Shown piece by piece: positions 1 to 10,890 of a DNA stretch of 64,000 nucleotides. A program made the position numbers and the translations under genes. This DNA comes from Patella vulgata (lineage: Eukaryota; Mollusca; Gastropoda; Patellidae), in assembly GCF_932274485.2 (NCBI RefSeq), contig NC_065883.2, positions 65,329,210 to 65,393,209 on the forward strand, in the 5' to 3' direction. Under the pieces are notes generated by a model, which saw only the letters and a list, made by a program, of their open reading frames with translations, had not been told where the DNA came from and did no database searches. How positions within the stretch are numbered: the stretch's first letter is position 1; every line of letters starts with the position of its first letter.

Positions 1-275
1 AAATACAGGAAAACAGTTCTACAAAATATAGACCTAACAAACAGTACAACTGTACAACATAATATAGGTAATAAGTTTAGAGAAAAACACTAAAATAAAG
101 CTGATTGCGGTTTGAGCTAGAAACCATCTCCCATAGTATAAGATGTTCTTAAAACAGTAAGCATACCATGCCCGGGGCACGAATTTATAACTAAATGTGC
201 GTAGTTTATTCATAACTTTTCGACGAAGTGCCATTACCCTGTATAGGTGCCGGATTTGCCTATAGGTTTGACAGG

Positions 276-770
276 CTGGAGCAGTGGCGGCGCCAGCCGT
301 CGGTGGTTGGAGGGGCAAAGCTTGGGCAAAGTCCAAGGTTAAGGGGGCAAAGGCACGAACTTCAACTAGGGGTAGGGGTCCTCCCCCAGAAAATTTTGAA
401 AAACAGGCTGGCGAACCTCAACCACACACGAGCGCCAAAGTAGGGAGTCCTTACGAAGGATATGGGGGACCTCCCCCAGAAAATTTTTAAAAATAGACTG
501 CCGGAAATGCTGTCTGACAGTAATCAGTCAGGCACCGATCGTCGAGATAAATAGATCTAACCAGATACCGCCCGTCGCCTGATCACTAGTTTATCCGACC
601 AGAGAACAAAATGTCAAACGAACGTACTTGCGAACCTCAACAAAGTCCCCGTGTGAGCGCCAAAGTAGCGAGTCCTTGTGAGGGGTATTGGGGACCTCTT
701 CAAGAAAATTTAGAAAAATAGACTGTCGGAAATGCTCTACAACATGCAAGTCTATGACTGAGTGGGGATG
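276..770. repeat. Decayed G-rich dispersed repeat with an internal direct duplication
   Basis: A stretch rich in GGGGCAAA and CCTCCCCCAGAAAATTTT begins near GCAGTGGCGGCGCCAG, which resembles the ends of small DNA-transposon derivatives (GTGGCGGATCCAG-like). A block of about 100 bp (about 412-508: GCGAACCTCAACC ... GACTGCCGGAAATGCT) recurs in diverged form at about 630-735. Short reading frames across it follow the repeat and are not genes. Family assignment is uncertain. Confidence 0.45.
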
Positions 771-867
771 TGGGATTTAATCACCGTAGAAGGTATAGAT
801 TACCGAAACGTATCACAATACTTTTTTTTATTTTCTAAAATTATTGGGGGGTGGGGGGGGAATGTGG

Positions 868-990
868 CAAATAGAGGGTCCTCTGTCTTCCTCCCACTGC
901 TAAAGTCCCGACGCGCAAGCGAATTATTGAATTAAATTGAACCATATGTTAGTTCGCAAATGACCTAGTTTGCATCGAGTCGACATACCC
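868..990 (+). mobile_element. SINE-A 3' fragment
   Basis: The 3' half of SINE-A is recognisable: TCCTCCCACTGCTAAAG, GACGCGCAAGCGAATTATTG, then GACCTAGTTTGCATCGAG. The head is missing. It abuts a C-rich run and then a SINE-B copy, so this is a mosaic of two SINEs. Confidence 0.8.
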
Positions 991-1043
991 CCCCCCCACC
1001 ATCCCCCACTCACCCAACTCTCGTTTCTCTCCTTCTCTCGTCT

Positions 1044-1333
1044 TTTCCGGCGGGATCCCCCCCCCCCTTGTCAGTGATACAGGACGGAGGGTCTGACAAG
1101 GACAGCTGTCTAGTCCTTCGGATGTGACGAAAAACCGAGGTCCCGTGTACACACTGGCGTGCACGTAAAAGATGCCTTGACAGTTGGAATTCGATATAAG
1201 AGTACGCCGTAGGGCCGCTGTCCGGGCAAAATTTCCCTCAGAGCACACTGTATGGCGTATGCCCGTTTTCATTAGCCCAGTTCGGAGCAGAACAGTAGGA
1301 CGTTAAAACCCATTTCATTTCATTTCATTTCCT
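1044..1333 (+). mobile_element. SINE-B, 5'-truncated
   Basis: It runs from TTTTCCGGCGGGATCC through the diagnostic core (CCGAGGTCCCGTGTACACA, GGAATTCGATATAAGAGTA) to GTAGGACGTTAAAACCCATTTC and a (CATTT)n tail. The tRNA-like head is absent. A long antisense reading frame comes from the SINE and is not a gene. Confidence 0.85.
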
Positions 1334-1969
1334 TCTCTGGTCGTGAGGGTGTGGGGATTGGGGGATCGAGGGCCCTCATAAGTGTGGAATAGCCAAATGA
1401 TAGCCCTGTGATCATCTGCGGTAAACCAAATGGATGGGGTTTAGCGTCCTACTGTTTGACCTAAATTAAAAGGGTGTTATTCTAGAATGACATAGCATAA
1501 CCTAAGTTATATAATACGTATAATTTCCATTCTGTGTCTCGGGTGTCTAATATTACCGGTCTTTATAGTAGTAATATATCTTCATTGAGACAGTTAGTTG
1601 TAAACAACATGTAAAGAAAAGTCACGAAATTTGATGATAATTAAAAACACTTGACGTAGTTTCAATTCCTCGCTTGTCTTGTAAGTGTAGTAGGACAGGG
1701 TTCGGATACTGGATGCAGCGGCAGCTAATGTCGTGAAACAATAAACAAGATATAATTTGATACTTTTTATTATAAATTAAACAGCAATGGATTCTGGAAA
1801 TGTGACGTGTGCCCTTAATTTCTCGACTAACTGATTTGCCCGAAATACTAAATAGAAATCATGAAATTTATACGCCAAAGTCTATTTCTCAAACTACGGA
1901 ATAAATTAACCCACTGTGGTGAATCGATTCATCGATCCTGTACAGTACCTTAACCTACAATTACAAACT
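1334..1969. other. No recognisable feature
   Basis: AT-rich sequence with no convincing reading frame. A SINE-like scrap (GGATGGGGTTTAGCGTCCTAC, about 1434-1456) resembles the reverse complement of a SINE-B 3' end. Confidence 0.5.
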
Positions 1970-2222
1970 AAATCACCGTATTCTTCCTCACGAATCAAGT
2001 GAAAAGGCGGCAATGCCTATATCTCCAGTGTCTGACAGTAGAACGCCATGTCTAAACTGCTAGAACACCATTAAAAACGAAATCACCGAATTCTTCCTCA
2101 CGAATCAAGTGAAAAGGCCGCAATGCCTATATCTCCAATGTCTGACAGTAGAACGCCATGTCTAAACTGCTAGAACACCATTAAAAACGAAATCACCGAA
2201 TTCTTCCTCACGAATCAAGTGA
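1970..2222. repeat. Tandem repeat, 110-bp unit, 2.3 copies
   Basis: Units start at 1970, 2080 and 2190, each with AAATCACCG(T/A)ATTCTTCCT. The two full units differ at only a few positions, so the duplication is fairly recent. The third stops after about 33 bp. Confidence 0.95.
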
Positions 2223-2655
2223 CCAAATTACGATATGGTTAAGTACGAGTATCGATTTAGCGCTCCCCACAGCGAAGCGACAAGTAGATATAAATTATAC
2301 TATTTTTCCCCGAATCAGAACTATTATCTAAGAGTAAGAAATGCGCTAAAACAATCAAACCGAAATATGAAACGGATGAAAATCAACACAACCTGGTTGA
2401 TATGAGGCGATTATCGACTCTGACAACCAACCTGTGTCTTAATTATGATAAGGTTACCTTACCTAGGGAGTTGCTAACTGAAACTCCCCCGATGAATGAT
2501 ACGTACCCAGATTTATAGTCGAAGCATGCACGTGCATGACAGTTGATTGGCTCAAATACGCCAAGCAAGTAGAGAAGTTGATGAGTTTGGGCGAGTCGTT
2601 TGAAATACATTTAGCAAAAAGGGCGACACTACCACATAAGTGACGAGGAGTTGAA
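2223..2655. other. No recognisable feature
   Basis: Mixed-composition sequence without coding signal. TGGTTGATATGAGGCGATTA near 2395 resembles a motif in the hairpin at 19.7 kb. Confidence 0.5.
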
Positions 2656-2800
2656 ACCATCTACCAACCTCATGGGTTTTCTGTGGATTCTCCAACTGCT
2701 AAAGACCTCTACGAGCAAGCGAATTGATGAAATATAATTGAACCATATGTTATTCTAGCATTGACTAAGTTTGTGTCGAGTGACGCCCCCCCCCCCCCCA
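2656..2800 (+). mobile_element. SINE-A 3' fragment
   Basis: CATGGGTTTTCTGTGGATTC, CAAGCGAATTGATGAAATA and CTAAGTTTGTGTCGAGTGAC match the SINE-A core and 3' part in order. It ends in a C-run where the (CT)n tail would be. Confidence 0.75.
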
Positions 2801-3723
2801 CACACCACGCCCACAAGTGTTAGGTAAAGTCCGGCCCACACCGCCACGACTTGCCCGGACTCGACCCAACGCAACGTCTTGTCTCAGATAATCAGTGCAG
2901 TGTGGACAGTCCCACGACCATGATTCAATCGATTTCCGTCGCGTCGTGGCCCGTCGGCCCGACTGAGCATGTTTAGTCGTAGTCGGATGCAGTCGTAACT
3001 CATTGTGTTTGTGTGGACACTCACACGACACGATCAATTGTCTTACTGTTGTTTAGCCAATCAGCGGTATCTTGGCAAAATATATTGTCACTTTTATGCT
3101 TTTAGGCAAGTGAAGTAAAGACGCGATCCGATTTTTTTTTTACAACTACCCAAGACGCTGAGTCCTGTCGGGTTATGTGTAGTCGTAGCGGTATGGGCCG
3201 TGCTTCAAGTAACACGATTGAATCTATTTCCTGAAATAAACTAAAAATAAAATGGCGTTTAAAGTAGGTACATTGTTAGTCTCTAACTCAATATCATCCA
3301 AAGTATTCGACATTGAAAACACGAATTATTTGGCAATTTCAATCAACATTGATGTTGTGATCTTTACTTAACGGGGAAAAATGGGCCTCTGATATCCAAT
3401 ATTTAGACAAAATAAACATTTTACCTTTGGTACACAAATCGTGTACCACAATGTTTTTCGGCGCCTTTTGTAAGGTAACGCCATATTATTATCTGGAGAG
3501 CATGCGCAATAAATCGGTGTAGACTGGAATAACCAGACGCTAGAGATTGCCATCCCATTGAGACTTCTGTCTTATTTCGCCGAACATAACTGATTAAGAA
3601 TTACATTAAAAATAGAAACGATATTACCTTTTAGTTTGCTAATTTATCATTTGTACTTGATAACGATAGGAGAATACTTATCGAAACATCGTGCTATACG
3701 TGTATAAACCAGTGATTGTATTC
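2801..3723. other. Unassigned, with weak internal repetition
   Basis: A motif around GTGTGGACAGTCCCACGACC (near 2903) is echoed by GTGTGGACACTCACACGACA (near 3010), each followed by an ATCGATT/ATCAATTG-like stretch, and TAGTCGTAGxxG recurs near 2970 and 3180. This may be a decayed palindromic MITE. No gene is supported. Confidence 0.4.
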
Positions 3724-3725
3724 TA

Positions 3726-5239
3726 TACTATTCAAAAAAAGTAGGGGATATTTGATTTTGGGGGCATAATACTAAAATATGCAAATGACTACGAAAAAAG
3801 TCTCTATAGAACCTAACAGAAGAAACATTTCCAGTTACATGTGACGCCCAAACGCACCAATAGCTACCGCATGGAATGCAGGTGATGCTTGGGATCATCA
3901 TGGGGTCCAACCCAAGATTTGCACGACTCTGACTTTGAATGTTACAGTCATTGTGGCATTGAATTCCAGGGTGGAAACATCAGTTTAATTGTTTTAGTGA
4001 CCAGAAAACAAATTTTGATATGCGTCGGCTTACCCAAAATGAAAGGTTACGTGCCCTTGGTATGCTACAGATCGGCACAACACAGGCGGTTGTGGCGCGG
4101 ACGATGAATGTTTCTCAGTCTGTCATAAGCAGGCTATGGTCCAGATACCGTGATACACAATCTGTACAGGACAGACCACGCTCAGGTCGACCAAGGGCGA
4201 CAACTCAAGCCCAGGATCGATTTATCCGTACCTTGGCCTTGAGAAATCGTGTCATCACAGCAAATCAGATCAGCGCTCGTCTTCAAACAGACACTGGTGT
4301 GAGAGTGAGTGGCCAGACGATTCGGAATCGACTGCATAGGGGTCACCTTCGCGCCCGACGTCCTCGCGTGATCCCTTGTTTGAGAGATCATCACATTCAG
4401 GCAAGACGTCGTTGGTGTAGGGATCGTCAACACTGGGATAATCGACGCTGGAGCAATGTGATGTTTTCAGATGAGTCAAGGTTCACTGTTGATTTTTTGG
4501 ACAGACGTAGGAGGGTGTGGCGTCGTCGAAACGAGCGCTTCCAAGACGTTAACGTCATCAGACATGATCGATTTGGGGGTGGGGAGGCATCACTGTTGCT
4601 GGAAGAACGGCTTTACATGTTGTTGCAGGGCGTGTTACAGGCCAGTACTACCGGGACAACATCTTGGCAGTCCATGTTGTGCCGTTCGCACGACGTCATG
4701 GCCGCCGTTTCATCTTCCAGGATGACAACGCAAGATGTCACAGGGCCAGGATCGTTACAGGTTACCTCCAACAACAGAACATCACCACATTACCTTGGCC
4801 AGCACTGAGTCCCGACCTCTCCCCCATCGAGCATGTCTGGGACATGCTTGGACAGAGGTTACGTCAACGTCAACAACGTCCTGCCAATGTCCAAGAACTT
4901 GCTGCTGCGTTGCAACAGGAATGGGACAATCTGGACCAAAATGACCTTAGACGTCTCATTAGGAGTATGCCACGTCGGATCAATGCTTGTTTGGCAAACA
5001 GAGGAGGATTTACCCGTTACTGACTTGGTTGTGATGCTGTGGTAACTTTGCTGTTTGACCCCGGGTATCATTTTACCCTTATAATGGTCAGTCTGTGCCT
5101 TACTTAGTCTAACGATCATTTGGAATAAATCGATGAATGTGAACTTCATTTCATTTTGTCATTTGTTTCTTCGTCAGTTTCATTAGGTGACTTTAATAAC
5201 ACTTAAAAATCAAATATCCCCTACTTTTTTTGAATAGTA
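3726..5239 (+). mobile_element. Tc1/mariner-superfamily DNA transposon, copy 1
   Basis: The element is 1514 bp with terminal inverted repeats of about 34 bp starting TACTATTCAAAAAAAGTAGG and TA target duplications at 3724-3725 and 5240-5241. The body encodes a DD34E transposase (separate entry). Copy 2 at 29453-30983 is nearly identical apart from a small deletion here, so both moved recently. Confidence 0.97.
4020..5023 (+). pseudogene. Tc1-like transposase, frameshifted
   Basis: The product would bind the terminal repeats and cut and rejoin DNA at TA sites. The N-terminal part reads from MRRLTQNERLRALGM through two helix-turn-helix regions (about residues 1-110) to the first catalytic Asp in MFSDESRF. 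A deletion of about 16 bp near 4586, relative to copy 2, then shifts the frame. The C-terminal part continues in another frame from about 4664, with QDDNARCH and SPDLSPIEHVWD carrying the second Asp and the Glu, to the stop at 5023. The deletion lies between short GGTG-like repeats. The copy could not make a full transposase but could be moved by copy 2. Confidence 0.95.
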
Positions 5240-5241
5240 TA

Positions 5242-5590
5242 TATAAATTGTGTTGTGTTTTTTGGGGTTTTTTTTTTAATGTAGATCAGTTTATATACTT
5301 TCATAATGTATTATTATATGCGTTGCTACTCATTTGTGTCAATTTCTAGGTCCCAAATATTAGCGATTTATCTCCTATAAGCAGAGAAATATTAGAGATT
5401 GTCTGAAATTGCAAATGGCGATCAGCGGTTTGAATACGTGCACCATCTGTGTAGGTTAATATAAGAGCCAACGCAGATACAAAACAATATATATCTATAA
5501 TAGAGGTGTTTTTATCTGCAGAGATTTAATTAACCACAGCATGTAAACGCATGTTTATTTTAATACAATCAATAATGTTTAATAACTGTA
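5242..5590. other. No recognisable feature
   Basis: AT-rich flank of the transposon. I see no coding or repeat signal. Confidence 0.5.
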
Positions 5591-5593
5591 AGT

Positions 5594-5790
5594 CCTGGGA
5601 GCCGCGGTGGCTCATTGAGTAAGACACTGGTTCGACAACCAGGCCTCGGGTTCGCTCCCGGTGTAGACCGAGAAAGTTCCTCAGAATTTTTCGACTTAGT
5701 TTCCCCTTGTGGCGCAGGCCGGAAGGCTTGACAATGACCCGTGAAGAACAGTAGGACGTTTAAACTCCATTTCATTTCATTTTCATTTCC
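5594..5790 (+). mobile_element. SINE-B, core-deleted
   Basis: The tRNA-like head (GCGGTGGCTCATTGAGTAAG, GGTTCGCTCCC) and the GAGAAAGTTCCTCAGAATTTTT segment are followed almost directly by GAACAGTAGGACGTTTAAAC and CATTT repeats. The core with the GTGCACGTAAAAG motif is missing, which leaves about 200 bp instead of about 340. Confidence 0.85.
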
Positions 5791-6208
5791 CTGTTTATCT
5801 TTTCTACCCATTAAATAAAATATGGATATAACGGTACACAGTGTTTGCATATTTGCGTTTCTATACATATTGTCAATATCTTTTCAGGACTTATTTTTAG
5901 CCGTTTTGAATCCATATTGCACAATGTGCACCTCATTTTAATCACTATTTTATCGCGTTACTAATGTATTAATTCACTTTGATATTGTGTTCTGTACATT
6001 TTAATTCGTTTCGTATTCATGTTCATCAAAGCAAAGAATTTTGTATTAACCAGGACGTAGATTATTAAAAATATAAATATCGATCTCTTTGTAGCGTAAC
6101 TGGCCTCCTGTTTAATGTTCGGGAAGAAATGTACACCCACGGTCAATCAATAGCGTACGTAGTAAGTAAAATAAATGGAATCAAATTTGAACAATTTTAA
6201 TAATATAT
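5791..6208. other. No recognisable feature
   Basis: AT-rich unique-looking sequence; no gene supported. Confidence 0.5.
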
Positions 6209-6800
6209 GAGGGCTGGCTGAAAAGTTCTAAGCCTGAAAAGGATAGATCAATTGGGTTGAAACAATTTTTGCCACCAACAAGAATCATTGAATGAATCAT
6301 AGACGTAAGAACTCCAACTGTAGTGTTATTATTGTCTTGATACCAGACCATCTTGTAAATCTAACGATTGAAATCACCCCAAAATGGGCAAAACTGGCTA
6401 TAGGGCAATTATCAAGTAACTGCAACTGAAAGAACTAACCTAAACACAAATACAAGACGACGTGGTCTCCTCTTAGGGGATGATGTCCCGTACTTTTTCC
6501 ACACTAATGAAGTGAGCTGCCGAATGATATGGGAATGACGTATCGAAGATTGATCACTCGACATATTGCCAGTGTTGTGGGCATCACTCATAAGAGGGTT
6601 GAGCACATTCTCGGCAATGAGTTAGGAATAACACAAGTTTTTACAAGATGGGTGCAAAAGTTCTTGGCTGCAGATCAGAGACGTCTCTGGTTTTGGACGT
6701 CCCGTGACAATCTGAGCCGGTTTGAAGCAGATCCTAGGGATTTTGAGGCTGGATTTGTAACCATAGATGAGACCTGCTTCCAAAAATGGAAAGGGGGGGG
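6209..6800 (+). mobile_element. Decayed mariner-type transposon, 3'-truncated
   Basis: The left end GAGGGCTGGCTGAAAAGTTC resembles mariner inverted repeats. The following sequence can be read in pieces like a mariner transposase. The right end is lost at a G-rich run near 6793, beyond which SINE fragments begin. It is unrelated in sequence to the two Tc1-like copies. Confidence 0.8.
6385..6795 (+). pseudogene. Mariner transposase remnant
   Basis: The start reads KTGYRAIIK and, after a stop, LQLKELT, like the mariner N-terminal helix-turn-helix. A continuous stretch from about 6529 holds VGITHKRVEHILGNELGI, TRWVQKFLAADQRR and FEADPRDFEAGFVTIDET, matching the usual mariner order up to the first catalytic Asp in the (T/M)DET motif. 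Stops and frame changes break the N-terminal third. Everything after the first catalytic motif is missing. Confidence 0.85.
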
Positions 6801-6825
6801 GAGAGAGAGGGGGGAGGGGGGCGGA

Positions 6826-7210
6826 ACTAACACATGGTTTAGATTTAACAATGAGAATGTGACAGGTGACCCTACTTCGTGTCAATTATAAGCTCAGAAT
6901 GGAAAGCACGCCATTTGACTCAATGACAGACCTTATGATTTTAGATTTGCAGTTGCTGATGTGTCATCTACGTTAGCGTCAATGTTTACAGGAAGCCTCA
7001 GTTTATCCTTACACTTGAACGACTAGATGTATGTCTATGCCAGGCCAACAGTCCTGACGACTGACAAGGTGAAATCCGTGCTGGAGAATCCAACATCGAG
7101 GGACAACCTATAGTCGTTCAGATGGCACGATATATCGAGATCCTGTAAAAGAACCCTTGACAGTTGGAATTCGATCTAAGAGTTGGCCGTAGCGACGCAG
7201 TTGGATCAAA
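6826..7210. mobile_element. Cluster of SINE-A and SINE-B fragments in both orientations
   Basis: At 6826-6945 there are diverged antisense SINE-A pieces (GTGACAGGTGACCCTACTTC, TTTGACTCAATGACAGACC). At about 6970-7090 there is antisense SINE-B (CAGGCCAACAGTCC ... CTGACAAGGTGAAATCCGTG). At about 7110-7205 there is sense SINE-B (TAGTCGTTCAGATGGCACGA, TTGACAGTTGGAATTCGATC). This is an old mosaic. Confidence 0.65.
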
Positions 7211-7495
7211 TATTACTTTGTTCTCATTTGAATAGAACCATCTCCTCTCTTTTAGCATATAATATCTTTTGCTCGATAAACATAACTCTGAAACAATTCA
7301 TGCTCGATAATCGACTATTTCGAAGAATAGCTCAAAATAGAAATAGTATTTGTACTTTTACCGGATGGACAAGTTTTAACTGAAAGGTTTTTCACGCCTA
7401 CAAGAAATCTTTTAAATTGATAGAGGTCATCTCGAACATTTTAACAGTTTGTAAATATATTTAGAAATATCTATATAGTACAAAACTAAATGGAG

Positions 7496-7582
7496 TACAA
7501 CCGGGAAATCGAAACCACACCAGTTGACTCAATGACAAACCTTATATTACAGCGCGCACGTGCTAACCATTCGGCCACCACC
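7496..7582 (-). mobile_element. SINE-A head fragment
   Basis: Antisense tRNA-like head: ACAACCGGGAAATCGAAACC, GACTCAATGACAAACCTTAT, GCTAACCATTCGGCCACC. The core is absent. Confidence 0.75.
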
Positions 7583-7678
7583 ACCCCCCCCTCCCCGGAG
7601 TGACATAGACACAAACAATACATTATGAATGCAACATTTATCTCTCAATTTTTTTCTACACGAACTAATATTGCTTAA

Positions 7679-7740
7679 AGATGCATTATTATGGAACCGC
7701 TAAATCTGCCTTATGCAGATCTTTCGTTAGGTCTCGAATG
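7679..7740 (+). mobile_element. Fragment of TTAA-flanked MITE family X
   Basis: TTAA followed by AGATGCATTATTATGG and CTAAATCTGCCTTATGCAGA matches the left end of the elements at 27.3 and 58.4 kb. It breaks where an antisense SINE-B begins. Confidence 0.6.
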
Positions 7741-7990
7741 GATATTTTGCCTGGGCAGCGGCACTGCGATCTACTCTTATTTTGAATCACAAAAAGTACA
7801 ACGTTCAACCCATTTCATTTTATTTCTTATTTCGAAGTCCAACTGTAAATGGATCTTTTACGTGCACGCCAATGTGTACACCGGTCCACGGTTTCCCGTC
7901 CAATCCGAACGACTAATTGACAAGGGGGAACCACGCCGGAAAAATCCCTATGAACTTTCTCGGACAACACCGGCATCGAACATTGAGACA
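7741..7990 (-). mobile_element. SINE-B, rearranged
   Basis: Antisense core (TTTTACGTGCACGCCAATGT, AAATCCCTATGAACTTTCTC) ends in a head remnant (GGCATCGAAC). A sense-oriented tail scrap (CAACGTTCAACCCATTTC, near 7800) splits it, so it is not a simple insertion. Confidence 0.75.
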
Positions 7991-8425
7991 CCGCGACTCA
8001 TATTTGTAAGCGTCTGTAAAGCTAAGTTAGCACCCTTGATTCACTAAACTGTATTTGGGGCGACTCGGTCACCGATTCGGTCACCAGACGTTGTTATCTT
8101 GCAGCTGTTGACAGTCAATGAATCAGTCAAAGCTTTATATTATAAACAATAATGTGTTTATGATAATATTCTATTGTATACATAACCGGATTTTCGTTTT
8201 TTTAGATATTAAACACGCATTTACAATATTTGTTTTTAAATTTTATATATTAAACACTGATATTGATTTTATTATGGTTTTAATTTCATATACTAGACTG
8301 CTACATTAATTTTATTTTGTAAATATGTTTTTGTGTGTAAGGATATGTTTTGTCTCGTAAATAAATTTGACGCAGTCTTGGCAGGTCGGTGCTGATATAC
8401 CTGAACATCCCTCCTTTTCGATTCT
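7991..8425. other. No recognisable feature
   Basis: Strongly AT-rich with short frames only; no gene supported. Confidence 0.5.
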
Positions 8426-8429
8426 CGAG

Positions 8430-8703
8430 ATAAAGGGTTTGGTTGTCGAATGGTTTAAACGCGTGTGCTTTAGACCATGAGGTTTGTCATTGAGTCAAGT
8501 AGGTAGGTCTATATTCTCCGCTTGTTCGTGACAAGTAGTTTCGCCTGGCAAACCTCGTGGGTTTTCTCAGGGTCCTCCAGATTCCTTTCTAAGCCCAGAC
8601 GAATTATTGAAATAAAACTGGACCATATTATATTAATACCGAAATGACCTAAACCCGATCTCTCTCTCTCTCTCACTCTCTCTCTCTCTCTCTCTCTCTC
8701 TTA
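8430..8703 (+). mobile_element. SINE-A, near full length, diverged
   Basis: Head (GTTGTCGAATGGTTTAAACG, GTTTGTCATTGAGTCAAG), core (CTCGTGGGTTTTCTCAGGGT) and 3' part (CGAATTATTGAAATAAAACT) are in order and end in a (CT)n tail of about 45 bp. Divergence suggests an older copy. Confidence 0.85.
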
Positions 8704-9300
8704 ATATAACTAGTTGTGACAAACAATACCGTTTTAGCATTACAGGGATATTTCTTTTTTTTCTGATTTGAATGGATTCCCACTTCCTCTCTTCCAACAT
8801 AGTATATAATATTCAAATTTTAATTACACTGTTTTATGTATATGTCTCCACGGGCAACGCCAAGTAAAATGAATTGGGTGTGTTCGGATTATTACCAGAT
8901 TTTACCGGTCACTCACCGAATGACGTTAATTATACACGTGATCTAATGTAGAACACGTGCATTTAGTGTTAAGTTAGAGACCCAAGAACTTTAAAATACA
9001 TTAAACAACGCCCAGCAGGTTTACAGAATGGTTAATGGTTATGGTATACATGTACTGGATTTATTGGGGTATATGTTCGTATTATATTTGGAGGTCATTA
9101 TGGCTGTCGATTGACCTTAGGATGTTGGGGTCAAAATATAAAGCAGTTGTTGGCGGCATACACGTGATCACAGCACGTTCACTCGTATCAGGTTTTTCTA
9201 GTTACAAAAAAATAAATCTTTGTCAGAAGTGTTATTAGCTGCCATACAAAGTAAGTATGTCCTGTCACATGTACGACATCTAACAATATTGATTGCCAAA
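8704..9300. other. No recognisable feature
   Basis: AT-rich sequence, including TACATGTAC near 9046; no gene supported. Confidence 0.5.
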
Positions 9301-9307
9301 AAATGTA

Positions 9308-9535
9308 CAACCTCATCAGTTTTCTCCGTGTCCTCACGTTTCCCCCGACTGCCTAAAGGCACCTGCGCGGTGACAGCGATCTATCCGCCTACTTTATTTC
9401 GGTCGTTTGTCCCACCCGAACGACTAGACACTGATCCTTTTCAGTTCCCACGTCCTGAACCACTGCAACAAGGGGAAACCAAGTTGAAAAATCACGAAGA
9501 CTTTTCTGGGCCGATACCGTGGTGTTCAGAGAATT
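9308..9535. mobile_element. SINE-A / SINE-B chimera
   Basis: A short sense SINE-A core (CCTCATCAGTTTTCTCCGTG ... ACTGCCTAAAGGCACC, to about 9368) joins directly to antisense SINE-B (CGTTTGTCCCACCCGAACGA, CAAGGGGAAACCAAGTTG, to about 9530). Confidence 0.7.
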
Positions 9536-9558
9536 TAGTCCACTGAAGACATCCTGTT

Positions 9559-9909
9559 CTATACTATCAAAAGGAAATAGACATCCACATTAAAAGCCTT
9601 AAAAAGAAATGTCTGAAAGCCCTCGACATATTGAGAGTCTTATCAAATACTGACTGGGGAGCACACCGTAAGGTCTTGCTCAGATTATATCGAGCACTGA
9701 TAAGATCTAAACTCGATTATGGGTGTATTGTGTATGGGTCTGTACGCGGGTCTTATCTCAAAGAGCTCGACACCATATACAACCAAGGACTTAGAATCAG
9801 TTTAAGAGCATTTCGTACATCTCCAGTGGATAGTTTATACGTCGGGGGACACGGGCACTCATTGCAAAACAGACGTGATAAACTGTTTCATTTAACTACA
9901 TATCGTTAG
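9559..9909 (+). pseudogene. LINE reverse transcriptase C-terminal fragment
   Basis: A continuous frame reads HIKSLKKKCLKALDILRVLS, LLRLYRALIRSKLDYGCIVY and LDTIYNQGLRISLRAFRTSP. These are hallmark segments of the RT thumb and connection in I/Jockey-type LINEs. The catalytic YADD region would lie upstream and is not present. A stop follows at 9907-9909, and the linker to the RNase H part is no longer readable in one frame. Confidence 0.88.
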
Positions 9910-10099
9910 CATTTATATCTGGTCAAAACTAACGTTATTCCATCGTTCGGTATTTGCATACAAACCCCTTTTGCCTGAGGCTGGTATCAGCCTTGACAGT
10001 ATTGTGAATACCCCTTTCTTTAGAACTCCATGATGGGCTATATCTCCGCCAAGGATCGATTTCGATCTAACTCAACATAAAAAAAGAGATACTAGCTCC

Positions 10100-10639
10100 A
10101 TGCTCTTCCAGTTTCTCTTTGGAGAGCTAAGATCTTATGGTGATTATGCTCCAGTATATACAGATGGTTCCAAAGATGATGATCGGGTAGCTTCGACTGC
10201 CGTGGCACAGTCTGGGACCATGTCTGTTCGCCTTCCACCTGCTACTTCCATCTTTACAGCTGTACTCCCGGCCATACCTCAGCCTTTGGAGTTTATTCAA
10301 TCACCATCTAATTTAAAATATATATTTTTTACTAATTCCTTATCCTCACTACAAGAAATAAATAACAAACAGCTTGATCGCCCATTAGTAGCAGACATTT
10401 ATCGTCTGCTACTATCATACGAGCTCGTCAGCAAGGACATAGTCCTTTGCTGGCTCCCCAGTCATATGGATAAAACAGACTCCGCTGTCAAGTCTGCTTT
10501 AAAGCGTCTCATATCCGAATTTTTAACACCATATTATAAGGATTCTAAATCCATTAATAATAAATTCATTTATGACCGCTGGCAACGGTTTTGGGATCTT
10601 GCAGGCACAAACAAACTTCATCACATTAAGCCCCTCTAA
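10100..10639 (+). pseudogene. LINE RNase H domain, catalytic residues altered
   Basis: The 179-codon frame carries YTDGSK (first catalytic Asp, about residues 40-45), then IFTAVLPAI where families usually have FTAELxAI (the Glu is replaced by Val), then FFTNSLSSLQ where DSxS is usual (the Asp is replaced by Asn). WLPSHMDKTDSAVKSALK follows. Losing two of the metal-binding acids argues the domain is dead. The first Met is only the frame's start, not a true protein start. Confidence 0.85.
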
Positions 10640-10662
10640 GGAGACTGAGCAATAGAACTAAC

Positions 10663-10890
10663 AAAAGAGGTGAAGTTGTTTTGTGTCGCTCTCATATAAG
10701 TTATACTTTTTTAATATGCATTTTCAACTTGAAGCGAGAGCCTCAACCAGAATATCAACACTGTCATGTTACGTTGACAGTTAAGCACGTTTTGATTGAG
10801 TGCAAGTTTCTCAAGGGCATTTCCGTTTCCATTTTTATAAATCAATTATTTGCCCAACCGGGTCAAAACTGTAAAATCCTAGACTTTTAA
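10663..10890 (+). pseudogene. LINE C-terminal zinc-knuckle-like region
   Basis: The frame reads LCRSHISYTFLICIF, EPQPEYQHCHVTLTVKHVLI and ECKFLKG. It resembles the usual end of RNase H-bearing LINE ORF2 proteins (RIGHTxLTHxYL ... C..C..LTVKHIL.EC), with several cysteine/histidine positions kept. Confidence 0.75.

Noticed and set aside
949-1272. 107-codon minus-strand frame and its many relatives
   Set aside because: Antisense reading of SINE-B. The same peptide recurs wherever SINE-B occurs, with frameshifts between copies.
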